Shown here one piece after another: positions 7,712 through 16,291 of a DNA stretch of 30,700 nt. The position numbers were made by a program, and so were the translations under genes. The notes beneath the pieces were generated by a model. The model saw nothing but the letters and a program-made list of their open reading frames with translations. It did not search any database and was not told the DNA's origin. The stretch's first letter is position 1; every line of letters begins with the position of its first letter. Origin of the DNA: JASUTC01 sp035447925 (GTDB lineage: Bacteria > Thermotogota > Thermotogae > MWEM01); assembly GCA_035447925.1 (NCBI GenBank), contig DAOTHY010000020.1, positions 1 through 30,700 of the forward strand, written 5' to 3'.

Positions 7712-7720
7712 TGTTATAAT
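7712..7720 (+). promoter_or_regulatory. Extended -10 promoter for the rsmA unit
   Basis: TGTTATAAT, identical to the element at 2028-2036, stands just after the gpmA terminator. Transcription would start near 7727, which puts the earliest in-frame GTG (7725) outside or at the very end of the message and argues for a later rsmA start. No clear -35 box is visible. Confidence 0.55.
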
Positions 7721-7751
7721 TGTTGTGAATGTTAAAAAGATTGGGGATGTG

Positions 7752-8555
7752 TTGGTTACGGCGCATGATCAGGAAAAAAGCAAGACGATCAGATTAAAAA
7801 AATCACTGGGGCAGAATTTCCTTACAAGTCAATCTGCAGTGGAGCGTATTGTAAATTTAGTGGGAAATGAGCCATCCGATTGTGTGGAAATCGGACCCGG
7901 AGCCGGAGTGATGACTCAGTTATTGTTGAAAAGAGGTCACAAGGTTCATGCCTTTGAAATCGACCGCAGATTAGAGCAGCCGCTTAAGGATCGTTTTCGG
8001 GATTATCCGGGGTTTCGACTCTATATGGGCGACTATTTAAAAACATCCATTCCTGAGGAGTTGTCTGAAAAATGTGTTAGTGTGGTTTCCAATCTTCCTT
8101 ATCATAACGGGACGGCCATTATAAAAAAGGTCTTGGGGGATTTTTCAAATATCAAGACTTGTGTGTTTATGGTTCAAAAAGAAGTGGCATTGCGAATGTG
8201 TTCAGAGGCGGGACATAAATCCTACGGATCACTGTCAATTTTTATGCAGTATCATTTTGACATTCACATGGTCTTTACCCTTTCTCCAAAACACTTTAAT
8301 CCACCGCCAAAAGTAGATTCCACTGTGATCAGACTTTTTCCGAGAAAAGAAAAGCCCTTGGGTGACAATCCGGAATCATTTTTCGATTTTGTACGGCAGG
8401 GTTTCATGATGCGAAGAAAGAAGTTAAAGAATAACTACGACTTTGATATTATGGTATATGCTTCGAGAATCGGGCTGTCTGATGCTGTTAGAGCTGAAGA
8501 GATTTCTCTGCAGCAATGGGTCAGGCTATATCAAGAGGTGAAAAGAGATGGCTAA
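7752..8555 (+). CDS. rsmA: 16S rRNA dimethyladenosine transferase
   Basis: RsmA (KsgA) dimethylates two adjacent adenosines near the 3' end of 16S rRNA using S-adenosylmethionine, a late step in 30S maturation. Seen in the sequence are the N-terminal SLGQNFL motif, the SAM-binding VEIGPGAGVMTQLL, and the catalytic NLPYH motif typical of N6-adenine methylases. The C-terminal domain has the family PPPKVDSTV. I chose TTG 7752 (267 residues), with GGGG at 7742-7745 as ribosome binding site. GTG 7749 is nearly as good, while GTG 7725 conflicts with the promoter at 7712-7720. The gene opens a long unit and overlaps the next gene by eight bases. Confidence 0.93.
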   Translation: MVTAHDQEKSKTIRLKKSLGQNFLTSQSAVERIVNLVGNEPSDCVEIGPGAGVMTQLLLKRGHKVHAFEIDRRLEQPLKDRFRDYPGFRLYMGDYLKTSIPEELSEKCVSVVSNLPYHNGTAIIKKVLGDFSNIKTCVFMVQKEVALRMCSEAGHKSYGSLSIFMQYHFDIHMVFTLSPKHFNPPPKVDSTVIRLFPRKEKPLGDNPESFFDFVRQGFMMRRKKLKNNYDFDIMVYASRIGLSDAVRAEEISLQQWVRLYQEVKRDG

Positions 8556-10260
8556 ATCGATCATTGATGAATTGATCAGACGTGTTCTCTATTCAATCAA
8601 AGAGGGCGTTATTATCACGAATTCGAATAAAAACGTGATTTTCATCAACAAAGCCGCCTTGGATATTCTTGATTTACAAGAGGATCAAGTGATGGGAAAA
8701 GATGTAAAAAACGCTATTCCCAACACCCGTTTACACATTGTTTTGCAAACAGCTATTCCTGAATACGATCGTGTTCATTTGCTTAAAAACACCACGATTA
8801 TTACCTCCCGTGTCCCCCTTTTTGATGTGGGCGGGAACATCATCGGCGTGGCGGCTATTTTCAGGGACGTTACGCATATACAAAAAATGGCCGAAGAAGT
8901 TACCGATTTAAAACAATTGGAAAAGACTCTGAAGGCAATCATCAATTCCACCCGGGATGCCATTTCTGTGGCGGACGAAAACGGAAAGATCCTGATGGTC
9001 AATTCCGAATACACCCGTATCACCGGGCTGAGTGCAGAGGAAGTTGAGGGCAAACCAGCCACCATAGACATTGCCGATAAGGATGAGAGCAAGCATATGC
9101 TGGTTGTTAAGACCAAAAAACCTGTGTTGGGACGGCGTATGATTGTCGGTAAAACAAAAAGAGAAGTCATCGTAGATGTCACGCCGCTTTACGTCAAAGA
9201 TGAATTTAAGGGAAGCGTCGGAGTCATTCACGATGTTACCGAAATCTCAAAACTCATGGAGGAATTGGCCGATGCCCGGTCGGTTCTACGTCGTACAAAT
9301 TCGGGTGGTATTTTTCAAGATATTGTCCATTACAGCGAAAAGATGCGAATTGCACTTGAACAAGCAAAGCGGGTTGCCGGGACCAATGCAACGGTGTTGT
9401 TGCGTGGGGAAAGCGGTGCAGGAAAGGAATTGCTGGCCCAATCCATTCACAATGGAAGCGCCAGAACCGATAAACCATTAGTTGTAGCCAATTGCGGTTC
9501 GATGGATTCAAAAAACATTGCCATTGAATTGTTCGGCTCTCCCGTCAAAAACGGAAGGCCTCAGATGGGGTATTTGGAGGAAGCTGATGGCGGGACGCTC
9601 TTTATCGACGAAATATCTTATCTGGACAAGTCAACACAGCTGAAACTGTTGAAATATATACAAACCAAACGGTTCACCCCTTATGGTGACTCCGAGGAAA
9701 AAACGCTGGATGTGAGAATCATTGCAGGTTCCAGTGCGAACCTTGAAAAACTGGTTGAAGAAAATGCCTTTTTACAGGAGTTGTATTACAAATTAAACGT
9801 CATTCCGATTTTTATCCCCCCACTGCGGGAGAGGAAAGAAGACCTTAAGGCATTGGTTTACACAGCGGTGAAAAAGTTCAATCAGGACTATCGTCGGGAT
9901 ATCCGGCGTGTTAATGACTCGGTGTTCAGCCTTTTTTTACAGTACAAGTGGCCGGGTAATGTTCGTGAGTTAGATAATGCCATTGGCCGTGCGATGATCA
10001 AGGCACAGCCCTTTGTTCAGGAATTGACACTTGAACATTTCGATTTCCTCATGCCCAATATGAAAGAAGCTGAAACGAACAAGCTGTTGAAAGGGAAATT
10101 AAAAGATGTTGTGGCAAAAGTCGAGAAGGAGACCATCGAACAAATCCTGTTCAAAAATCAGGGAAACCGGGCTAAAACGGCGAAAGAACTGGGCTTAAGT
10201 CTAAGGGCTTTGTACTATAAATTGGAACGCTACGATATTGCCATTAAAAACAAAGGATAA
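8548..10260 (+). CDS. PAS-PAS-AAA+-Fis regulator lacking the sigma-54 contact motif
   Basis: This 570-residue protein has the layout of a bacterial enhancer-binding regulator: PAS domains at about 10-108 and 125-232, an AAA+ domain at about 250-480 and a Fis-type helix-turn-helix at 530-562 (RAKTAKELGLSLRALYYKLERY region). Walker A is GESGAGKE (287-294) and Walker B is GGTLFIDEI (348-356). The GAFTGA loop that contacts sigma-54 is absent: after ELFG (327-330) comes SPVKNGRPQM where the motif should be. The two arginines normally found in the FRxDLYYRL segment are replaced (FLQELYYKL, L409 and K415). It therefore probably does not activate sigma-54 and may have weak or no ATPase activity; TyrR, which works with sigma-70, also lacks the motif. 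Its ligand is unknown. It overlaps the end of rsmA and is followed closely by folE2. Confidence 0.88.
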   Translation: MAKSIIDELIRRVLYSIKEGVIITNSNKNVIFINKAALDILDLQEDQVMGKDVKNAIPNTRLHIVLQTAIPEYDRVHLLKNTTIITSRVPLFDVGGNIIGVAAIFRDVTHIQKMAEEVTDLKQLEKTLKAIINSTRDAISVADENGKILMVNSEYTRITGLSAEEVEGKPATIDIADKDESKHMLVVKTKKPVLGRRMIVGKTKREVIVDVTPLYVKDEFKGSVGVIHDVTEISKLMEELADARSVLRRTNSGGIFQDIVHYSEKMRIALEQAKRVAGTNATVLLRGESGAGKELLAQSIHNGSARTDKPLVVANCGSMDSKNIAIELFGSPVKNGRPQMGYLEEADGGTLFIDEISYLDKSTQLKLLKYIQTKRFTPYGDSEEKTLDVRIIAGSSANLEKLVEENAFLQELYYKLNVIPIFIPPLRERKEDLKALVYTAVKKFNQDYRRDIRRVNDSVFSLFLQYKWPGNVRELDNAIGRAMIKAQPFVQELTLEHFDFLMPNMKEAETNKLLKGKLKDVVAKVEKETIEQILFKNQGNRAKTAKELGLSLRALYYKLERYDIAIKNKG

Positions 10261-10264
10261 ATGA

Positions 10265-11038
10265 ATGAAAGATATACAAAACGAAAGCGACAGCAGGAAT
10301 ATTCCAATCAATAAAGTGGGCGTTGGAGATGTCCGCTACCCTATTTTTTTAAAGGACAGACAGCATGGCGAACAGCATACCATCGGTACGGTGGACATGT
10401 ATGTGAACTTGCCGGAAAATTTCAGGGGAACGCATATGAGCCGTTTTATTGAAATTCTCCATCGTCATGCAAACCGAATGGAGCTTCAAAATGTTCAGGA
10501 AATCCTTCTGGATATGAAACATCATTTACGGGCCAATGAAGCCCACATGAGAATGATGTTTCCATACACAATTGAAAAACATGCACCGGTGACGGGCATT
10601 CACAGTCAACTGGTTATCGACTGTGCCTTTGATGCGACTTTGGATAAAGACAATCAATTTATCTTTGTTTTGGTTGTAACGGTACCGGTTCAAACGGTTT
10701 GCCCCTGTTCCAAGGCAATAAGTGAGCGTGGAGCTCACAATCAAAGGGCTTATGTCACCGTCAAATTGAAGATGACAAAGATGGTGTGGATAGAGGAAGT
10801 CGTTGAAAGCATTGAGAGTGCCGCTTCTTCACCGGTTTTCCCTCTGCTGAAAAGGAGTGACGAAAAATACATCACGGAGTTGGGCTATGACAATCCGAAA
10901 TTTGTGGAGGATGTAGCCAGGGATTTGGCCATCCTGTTAAAACAAGACCGGCGAGTAAAGTGGTTTAACCTTTCTGTCAATAGCCAGGAATCCATTCACA
11001 ATCATCAGGCTTATGCCTGTCTGGAATGGGAAAGATAA
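10265..11038 (+). CDS. folE2: GTP cyclohydrolase FolE2 (type IB)
   Basis: FolE2 converts GTP to 7,8-dihydroneopterin triphosphate, the first step toward folate and, in some bacteria, queuosine-type modified bases. It is the metal-flexible alternative to the zinc enzyme FolE. The 257-residue protein has the family's start (INKVGVGDVRYPI) and the active-site segment TVPVQTVCPCSKAIS with C146/C148, followed by GAHNQR (H157). The ATG lies four bases after the stop of the regulator gene. Its last codon overlaps the next start in a TAATG. No other folate gene is nearby, so the local context does not say which pathway it feeds. Confidence 0.95.
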   Translation: MKDIQNESDSRNIPINKVGVGDVRYPIFLKDRQHGEQHTIGTVDMYVNLPENFRGTHMSRFIEILHRHANRMELQNVQEILLDMKHHLRANEAHMRMMFPYTIEKHAPVTGIHSQLVIDCAFDATLDKDNQFIFVLVVTVPVQTVCPCSKAISERGAHNQRAYVTVKLKMTKMVWIEEVVESIESAASSPVFPLLKRSDEKYITELGYDNPKFVEDVARDLAILLKQDRRVKWFNLSVNSQESIHNHQAYACLEWER

Positions 11039-12621
11039 TGATCGACAGGCATGATTCGATAATGGACAAAGAGGGAATGGATTTTTTAGAAATCAGGCCG
11101 TTGTTATCCCGCTTTTCTCCGAGTTCTCATTATGGAAAACGACTGTTTAACAATCCATATTTTTTCTCTCCCGGCCAGGAAGATGCTTTGACGCAGCATT
11201 ATCGAAGGGTTAAGAAGTTGGAAGGGGTCTTGCCAGGTGTTGAAAAAGAAGGGCTTAAACGCTGTTTGACCGAGCTGAAAAATATCTCCCACAGTGTCGA
11301 AAAACTAGAAAACAACGAACTGCCTTCTGTTGTGGATTTTTTTGAAATCAAAAAATTCTATTTCTTTTTTAAACGGCTTTTGGGACTTTTGGAAGATTTT
11401 TCCGAACTCAAAGAATGGTACGGGTTCTTCTTGCAGCCGGATGTTTGGACAATGTTAGATCCCAGGGATACAAACCAGTTTTTTTTCTCAATTGATTCGG
11501 ATTATGCTGTGGAATTGAGAAGGGAGATGGATAAATATCAAAATCTTGAAAAAGTTCAATTACGCAAGATATGTGATCAATTGGAAAAACGGTATGATCT
11601 GTCGCTGAAAAACCGGACGGATTTCCTTTTAGAACGATCGGACATTCGTAACCACGCCCTAAGACGTTCGGATCATTTTACGATTCTTTCCGAAACCGCT
11701 TTTTCAGTCCATTATAAGGTGATTAGATCTCAAGAAGATGAGGATTACTCGGAACAAATCAATCGATTGACCGGTGAGATGGGAGCTGAAGAGAAACGAT
11801 ACAGGATCGAATTGATGGATGGCCTTTCAGTCTATACCGATTATTTACGATCACAAATGAAAGCCGTCGGGGAGTTTGATCGTGATATTGCCTTGATTGA
11901 ATACAAAGACCAATACAGCGCCTGCTGGCCTGATATCAACCAAAACGGAGAGTTTCAAATTCAAGAAGGTGTTTTCCAGGATGTCAGAGATTTTTGTGTG
12001 AGAAAGGGGTATCGTTACGATCCGGTCAATATCCGTCTTAATAAAGGGGTAACGGTGATCGTTGGAGCTAACATGGGTGGAAAAACCACCGCTTTAAAAA
12101 ACATTGGGCAGCTTTATGCGGCCTTCGCCATGGGCCTGCCCATAACGGCCAAAGTGTTTTCATCCCCTCTGTTTCAATCGATTAACTGTGTTTTTAGATC
12201 CAAAGAGGAGGAAGGATTAAGCGGTTTTGCCATGGAGGTTAAACGGATCAAGCCGGTTTTTGAAGTGGGATGCCACTTAAATTTAATAGATGAATTCGGT
12301 TCAGCCACGAACCCGAAGGAAGGGGATGCTTTGGCTTCGGCGGTTGTCAAGCACTTGGCGTCAAAAGAATCGATCACGGTATTCGTTACCCATTTTTCAG
12401 GGCCGTTGTTGTATGGTAATCAAAGGTATCAAACGGGTTTTTTAAGGAAACATGATGATCTTTTAAACTCACAGAATATTTATCTCTATATCGATCACAG
12501 ACTAGAGCCTATCGAAAGTGACCATGTTCCTCAGGCCGCTATTGAAATCTCGCAGGCATTGGGATTGCCTTCAGAAGTCATTGAGGAGGCCAAAGGGATT
12601 GCCGGGTATCCGGTCTGTTGA
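11038..12621 (+). CDS. MutS-domain ATPase, KamC-like
   Basis: This 527-residue protein has a MutS-type ATPase domain at its C-terminal end: Walker A VGANMGGKTT (342-351), Walker B LNLIDEFGSATNP (414-426) and the THFSG switch at 451-455. The N-terminal 330 residues are helical and hold middle (lever/core) features of the MutS superfamily, but there is no mismatch-recognition domain, no clamp-type length and no C-terminal Smr domain. The overall size and layout resemble KamC, the MutS-like subunit proposed to reactivate lysine 5,6-aminomutase, although no KamB or aminomutase genes lie in the window. The start is taken at ATG 11038, which overlaps the folE2 stop as TAATG; an in-frame ATG at 11026 is possible. 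Its substrate or partner is unknown. Confidence 0.75.
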   Translation: MIDRHDSIMDKEGMDFLEIRPLLSRFSPSSHYGKRLFNNPYFFSPGQEDALTQHYRRVKKLEGVLPGVEKEGLKRCLTELKNISHSVEKLENNELPSVVDFFEIKKFYFFFKRLLGLLEDFSELKEWYGFFLQPDVWTMLDPRDTNQFFFSIDSDYAVELRREMDKYQNLEKVQLRKICDQLEKRYDLSLKNRTDFLLERSDIRNHALRRSDHFTILSETAFSVHYKVIRSQEDEDYSEQINRLTGEMGAEEKRYRIELMDGLSVYTDYLRSQMKAVGEFDRDIALIEYKDQYSACWPDINQNGEFQIQEGVFQDVRDFCVRKGYRYDPVNIRLNKGVTVIVGANMGGKTTALKNIGQLYAAFAMGLPITAKVFSSPLFQSINCVFRSKEEEGLSGFAMEVKRIKPVFEVGCHLNLIDEFGSATNPKEGDALASAVVKHLASKESITVFVTHFSGPLLYGNQRYQTGFLRKHDDLLNSQNIYLYIDHRLEPIESDHVPQAAIEISQALGLPSEVIEEAKGIAGYPVC

Positions 12622-12652
12622 TTCATTTGTTAAATCATAAAGAGGAGGAAGT

Positions 12653-13441
12653 ATGAATAATCAAATCAAGCACAAAATCATGGTTTTAAGTGGTAAAGGC
12701 GGGGTTGGAAAAAGCACGGTTTCAGTGAATCTCGCAGCCGCATTAGCTGAAGAGGGTTTTAAAGTAGGGCTAATTGATATCGATATTCACGGTCCGAATG
12801 TTGCCAATATGCTCGGTATCGGCGATAAGAAACTGGAAGCCACTCCTAAGCAGACCATTTTACCCATCAAGGTATATCCGAATTTAAGTGCGGTTTCCAT
12901 TGCCAATCTGGTTGAGCGTTCCCAGCCGGTAATTTGGCGTGGGCCTCTTAAACAGAAGATGATCGAACAATTTGTTAATGATGTGGAATGGGGAGAACTG
13001 GATTATCTAATCGTCGATTCTCCTCCGGGAACAGGTGACGAACCGCTTAGTGCCCTTCAGGTCATTGGCGATATGGACGGCGCCATCATCGTGACAACAC
13101 CACAGGGCGTGTCCACCATGGATGCCATGCGCTCGGCACTGTTTGTCCAAAAGTTGAATTCAAAGGTATTGGGGATTGTGGAGAACATGAGTTATTTTGT
13201 ATGTCCAAATTGCGGTCAACGCATTTACTTATTTGGTGAGGGCGGAGGAGAAACGCTCGCCAAAGAATTGGAAACGACGTTGATTACACGCATTCCTCAA
13301 AACCCAGAATTAATGAGACTTTCAGAGGACGGGAAGCCGGCGGCTCTTTATATGCGGGGAACTGAAATGGAATCAGTCTTTAAAGAAATGGCAGGCTATG
13401 TGATCGATCAATTAAAGAATAAAAAGGATTCAAATCAGTAA
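12653..13441 (+). CDS. mrp: Mrp/NBP35 family P-loop ATPase, Fe-S cluster carrier
   Basis: Proteins of this family bind and transfer iron-sulfur clusters in the cytoplasm. The 262-residue protein has the deviant Walker A motif SGKGGVGKST (13-22), IDIDIHGPN (41-49), the switch segment VDSPPGTGDEP and the CPNC pair of cysteines (184-187) that bridges a cluster between two subunits. It lacks the N-terminal DUF59 domain found in longer Mrp proteins, so it is the short NBP35-like form. A clear ribosome binding site (AGAGGAGG) lies upstream of ATG 12653, and the gene sits 31 bases after the MutS-like gene. Confidence 0.93.
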   Translation: MNNQIKHKIMVLSGKGGVGKSTVSVNLAAALAEEGFKVGLIDIDIHGPNVANMLGIGDKKLEATPKQTILPIKVYPNLSAVSIANLVERSQPVIWRGPLKQKMIEQFVNDVEWGELDYLIVDSPPGTGDEPLSALQVIGDMDGAIIVTTPQGVSTMDAMRSALFVQKLNSKVLGIVENMSYFVCPNCGQRIYLFGEGGGETLAKELETTLITRIPQNPELMRLSEDGKPAALYMRGTEMESVFKEMAGYVIDQLKNKKDSNQ

Positions 13442-13442
13442 G

Positions 13443-13928
13443 ATGCTAAAAAAAGAGGTTTTAAAATATCTTCTGATAGCCCTCTTCTCAGTCTTATTGC
13501 TTTTTATGAGTCTGACCGGTCTGGTGGGTTTTTTCTCGCTGGATTTTGCCTCTGGATTTATCGAGGAACTTTTTTCCGGTGTACAGTTCTTTGCATCTCA
13601 ATTATTTCTTATTCAATTTGCAGTCTTGGGATTGACCGCCGTTTTTATCCATTGGATGGCGATATTAGGGTTGAGTTCGAAAAACCTGAAACCCACTTTA
13701 TGGCTATCTTTTATCGGTTCGGCGATGCTGTTGGCTTTGAACGGTTATTGTTTACTCAAACACGGTTTCAAATGGATGGGGTATGAGTTTTTTCACGGCC
13801 AATCCATAGCCGATAACCGTATTTTTCAGCTGGTGGGAGTAGCCTATTTTCTCGTTGTGTTTTCCATGACAGCATTAACAGGGTCCATGCTGTTTAAAAA
13901 GGGTGATGCTGGTGAGACGAACGAATAA
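13443..13928 (+). CDS. Four-helix membrane protein of unknown function
   Basis: I do not recognise this 161-residue protein. It has four hydrophobic segments, at about 8-31, 50-76, 86-105 and 128-150, and short charged tails (KKEVLK at the start, FKKGDAGETNE at the end). It has no cysteine pair, nucleotide motif or transporter signature that I can see. The ATG is one base after the mrp stop. Its end overlaps the following exported TPR gene by 17 bases, so the two are probably translated together and may act together at the membrane. The function remains open. Confidence 0.75.
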   Translation: MLKKEVLKYLLIALFSVLLLFMSLTGLVGFFSLDFASGFIEELFSGVQFFASQLFLIQFAVLGLTAVFIHWMAILGLSSKNLKPTLWLSFIGSAMLLALNGYCLLKHGFKWMGYEFFHGQSIADNRIFQLVGVAYFLVVFSMTALTGSMLFKKGDAGETNE

Positions 13929-15732
13929 CGGTGCGCTTTTTTTTCTGATTGTTTTGGCCATTATGATTCAGTCGCCTGTCATGGTGTTTTGTCAGGAGAA
14001 AAGCGTTGAACAGGTGGCTATCGATGAGTACATGGAGAATATGCCTGAGGAGGAATGGTCTAGGTACTATTTTTCGCAAGCGATTCAAAGTTGGGGTGAA
14101 GCGAATTATTTACGAGCCCAAGAGATGATTGAAAAGGCATTCGAGAAGCCGGTTTATCCAAGAGACATTCCAAAATTCTGGTATTTCCTTGCGAAGTTGA
14201 ATATTGAAACCGGTGATACCAGCGAAGCGGTCGAAAGTCTGAACAACGTTCTATTAATTGAACCGGATCGAACCGAAATTATTATTCTTCTGAAAGTGTT
14301 GGAAATGCTGGGCAAGGAAGTAACTGAAAAGAATCCCATTCTCGGTTTGGAATACATGAACGAGATCAAAGGTTTTTACGATACATATGAATTTTTTTAT
14401 AATCCGGTCGCTTCTGATGTGTATAACGAAGCCATTTACATACTGGATCGTGCCAATCAGTTTATTTTTATTTCAAAGTACGGTCAGAACAGTGCCATCG
14501 AATTGGATTTGAAGGCGCCTTCGTCCATTGTGATCGACAAGATTACCGGAATGCTGTATTGTTCTGACTTGGATTCCGGGAAGGTCTATGTTTATGACTT
14601 ATCAAACAGCGAAGTTGTAAACGAGTTCGAAGGATTTAGGAAGCCGTTTGTTCAGACCATTGATCGTATGGGCAATGTCTATGTCCTGGATCCACCTAAT
14701 AATCGAGTGGCTATTCTCAGCAGCACGGGAAAGGTTATTCGCTATTTATACCTTTCGGATGGTTACACCGTGAATATCATCAACGATGTGGATGTTTCTT
14801 TTGACCAAATCATTTTGCAGCATTTATCATCCAGAGAATTCAGGATCATTCGTACTGACTCATTTGAAGAAGAATTCTCCATTCCTTTCAGAGATGATGC
14901 CTTGGCCGTCTGCAGTACAGTAGGCCCGGACGGGATGCTTTTAACGGTATGGGATGACGGTGTATTAACCGCACATTCTGTTGTGGAAGAAGCAGAGTAT
15001 CAGATCATTGATACTACGAACATCGAATTAACCGGTGTTAGTGATATTGACTACCATTCACCTGTTTTAACTGTCACGGATTTTAACATGAATCGGTTAA
15101 GAATGTATACCGTCGTTCAGGAAAAACCCATGGCTTTTGTGAATATTGATGCGGTGGAAGCAAACTTAAGCGAGCTGGACATTCAATTTCGAGCTTTGGA
15201 TAACGTTGGAAAAGGGTTTCAGTTTATTTCCCCTTTCTTAAGTGTCATTGATAGCGGCGGGTTTGTTCCGTATCAATTGGAAACCGTTCCTTCCACTGTT
15301 AATTTTTTTGAGATCACAGACGGTCGAACCTTTTTTTCCGAAGGGTTTCAAAAACTTAAAAAAACTGAATTTAACGTGGTCTTATGGAAATATGACGGTT
15401 ATGATTTCAAATTTGAAAACATCGCTCCGGCTTTGTTTTCAAAGAACGTGAGTGTGTTTGTGTTAAGCAATGTATCTGTTCCCAACAAGGTGAAGATGCT
15501 GGCTAGGCTAACCGGAGGAATGGTTGTCAATTCGGATATGGAGACGTTTTTAAAGGAGTATTTTTCACAGGTCATCACTGTCCTGACTCAAAAGATCAAC
15601 TACAACCTGTCTTTGCCTTTTGAGGGAATCAAAACGGTGAGCATTTCCCTAAGAATAGCAGGACTCGATTACTCGGATTCTATCTATTATGCTATTTATA
15701 TGATTCCATATTTTGCTCAAAGGACTGATTGA
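13912..15732 (+). CDS. Exported TPR and beta-propeller protein
   Basis: The 606-residue protein begins with a signal peptide (ALFFLIVLAIMIQSPVMVFC) and continues with a TPR region at about 35-125 (EANYLRAQEMIEKAFEKP, then DTSEAVESLNNVLLIEPD). The centre, about 160-380, has NHL-like propeller repeats such as PSSIVIDKITGMLYCSDLDSG and QTIDRMGNVYVLDPPNNRV. The last 200 residues, with FNVVLWKYDG and MLARLTGGMVV, resemble a degenerate von Willebrand A-like fold lacking a clear MIDAS motif; that part is uncertain. GTG 13912 is preferred over ATG 13906 because the AAAGGGTGAT stretch then fits as ribosome binding site. It overlaps the genes on either side or abuts them and is likely a periplasmic or surface scaffold. 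Confidence 0.7.
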   Translation: MRRTNNGALFFLIVLAIMIQSPVMVFCQEKSVEQVAIDEYMENMPEEEWSRYYFSQAIQSWGEANYLRAQEMIEKAFEKPVYPRDIPKFWYFLAKLNIETGDTSEAVESLNNVLLIEPDRTEIIILLKVLEMLGKEVTEKNPILGLEYMNEIKGFYDTYEFFYNPVASDVYNEAIYILDRANQFIFISKYGQNSAIELDLKAPSSIVIDKITGMLYCSDLDSGKVYVYDLSNSEVVNEFEGFRKPFVQTIDRMGNVYVLDPPNNRVAILSSTGKVIRYLYLSDGYTVNIINDVDVSFDQIILQHLSSREFRIIRTDSFEEEFSIPFRDDALAVCSTVGPDGMLLTVWDDGVLTAHSVVEEAEYQIIDTTNIELTGVSDIDYHSPVLTVTDFNMNRLRMYTVVQEKPMAFVNIDAVEANLSELDIQFRALDNVGKGFQFISPFLSVIDSGGFVPYQLETVPSTVNFFEITDGRTFFSEGFQKLKKTEFNVVLWKYDGYDFKFENIAPALFSKNVSVFVLSNVSVPNKVKMLARLTGGMVVNSDMETFLKEYFSQVITVLTQKINYNLSLPFEGIKTVSISLRIAGLDYSDSIYYAIYMIPYFAQRTD

Positions 15733-15736
15733 AAGC

Positions 15737-16234
15737 ATGGATTATCGGGAACAGGTTTTTTCTTCTCACAGTTTGAAACAAGCGAATGAAGTCCTCAAAA
15801 GCGGAAAGGTAAAAGATGCACTCAGTATGTATGCAGATATTATCGAGGAGGAGCCAAATAATCCCTTGGTTTACTACAATATGGGTGTTGCTTTTGTAAA
15901 AAGGGAAGATTACGATTTAGCCAGACAGGTGTTTTCTCATTGTTTAAGACTGGGTTTGAAGGACAGCAGAATTCAAATCGGTCTAGGAATTTGTGCGCTT
16001 CATTTTAATGAAAACGACCAGGCTTTGACGTATTTCCAACAGGTGGATTTCCAAGAACCTTATTTTAAAGAGGCCTTGATCGGCCAGGTATATGCTTTCA
16101 TGAACAAAGGCGAAAAACAGCCGGCTCTGTCAATTCTTAATGAACTGAAAAAGAGAGAGATATGGAATCAAGAACTATCACTGATTGAAAAAAAGGTGAA
16201 GATGCTGATTCAACCAACCGTAGAGGAACCATAA
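15737..16234 (+). CDS. Small TPR repeat protein
   Basis: This 165-residue soluble protein consists almost entirely of tetratricopeptide helices, for example VKDALSMYADIIEEEPNNPL, VYYNMGVAFVKREDYDLARQ and ALTYFQQVDFQEPYFKEA. Such repeats hold protein partners; no enzymatic motif is visible. ATG 15737 is chosen, four bases after the preceding stop, though an in-frame TTG at 15713 would overlap that gene. No signal peptide is present. As the last gene of the unit and neighbour of the exported TPR/propeller protein, it may work with it, but the different compartments make that uncertain. Confidence 0.75.
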   Translation: MDYREQVFSSHSLKQANEVLKSGKVKDALSMYADIIEEEPNNPLVYYNMGVAFVKREDYDLARQVFSHCLRLGLKDSRIQIGLGICALHFNENDQALTYFQQVDFQEPYFKEALIGQVYAFMNKGEKQPALSILNELKKREIWNQELSLIEKKVKMLIQPTVEEP

Positions 16235-16240
16235 AAGAAA

Positions 16241-16276
16241 AAAAGGGGATTCGATAGTCTTTTTGAATCCCCTTTT
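16241..16276. terminator. Bidirectional terminator between convergent units
   Basis: AAAAGGGGATTC (16241-16252) and GAATCCCCTTTT (16265-16276) form a 12-bp perfect stem with an A run on one side and a T run on the other, so it works on both strands. It separates the + strand rsmA unit from the - strand glg unit. Confidence 0.9.
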
Positions 16277-16291
16277 CTATTGGTCGCTGGT

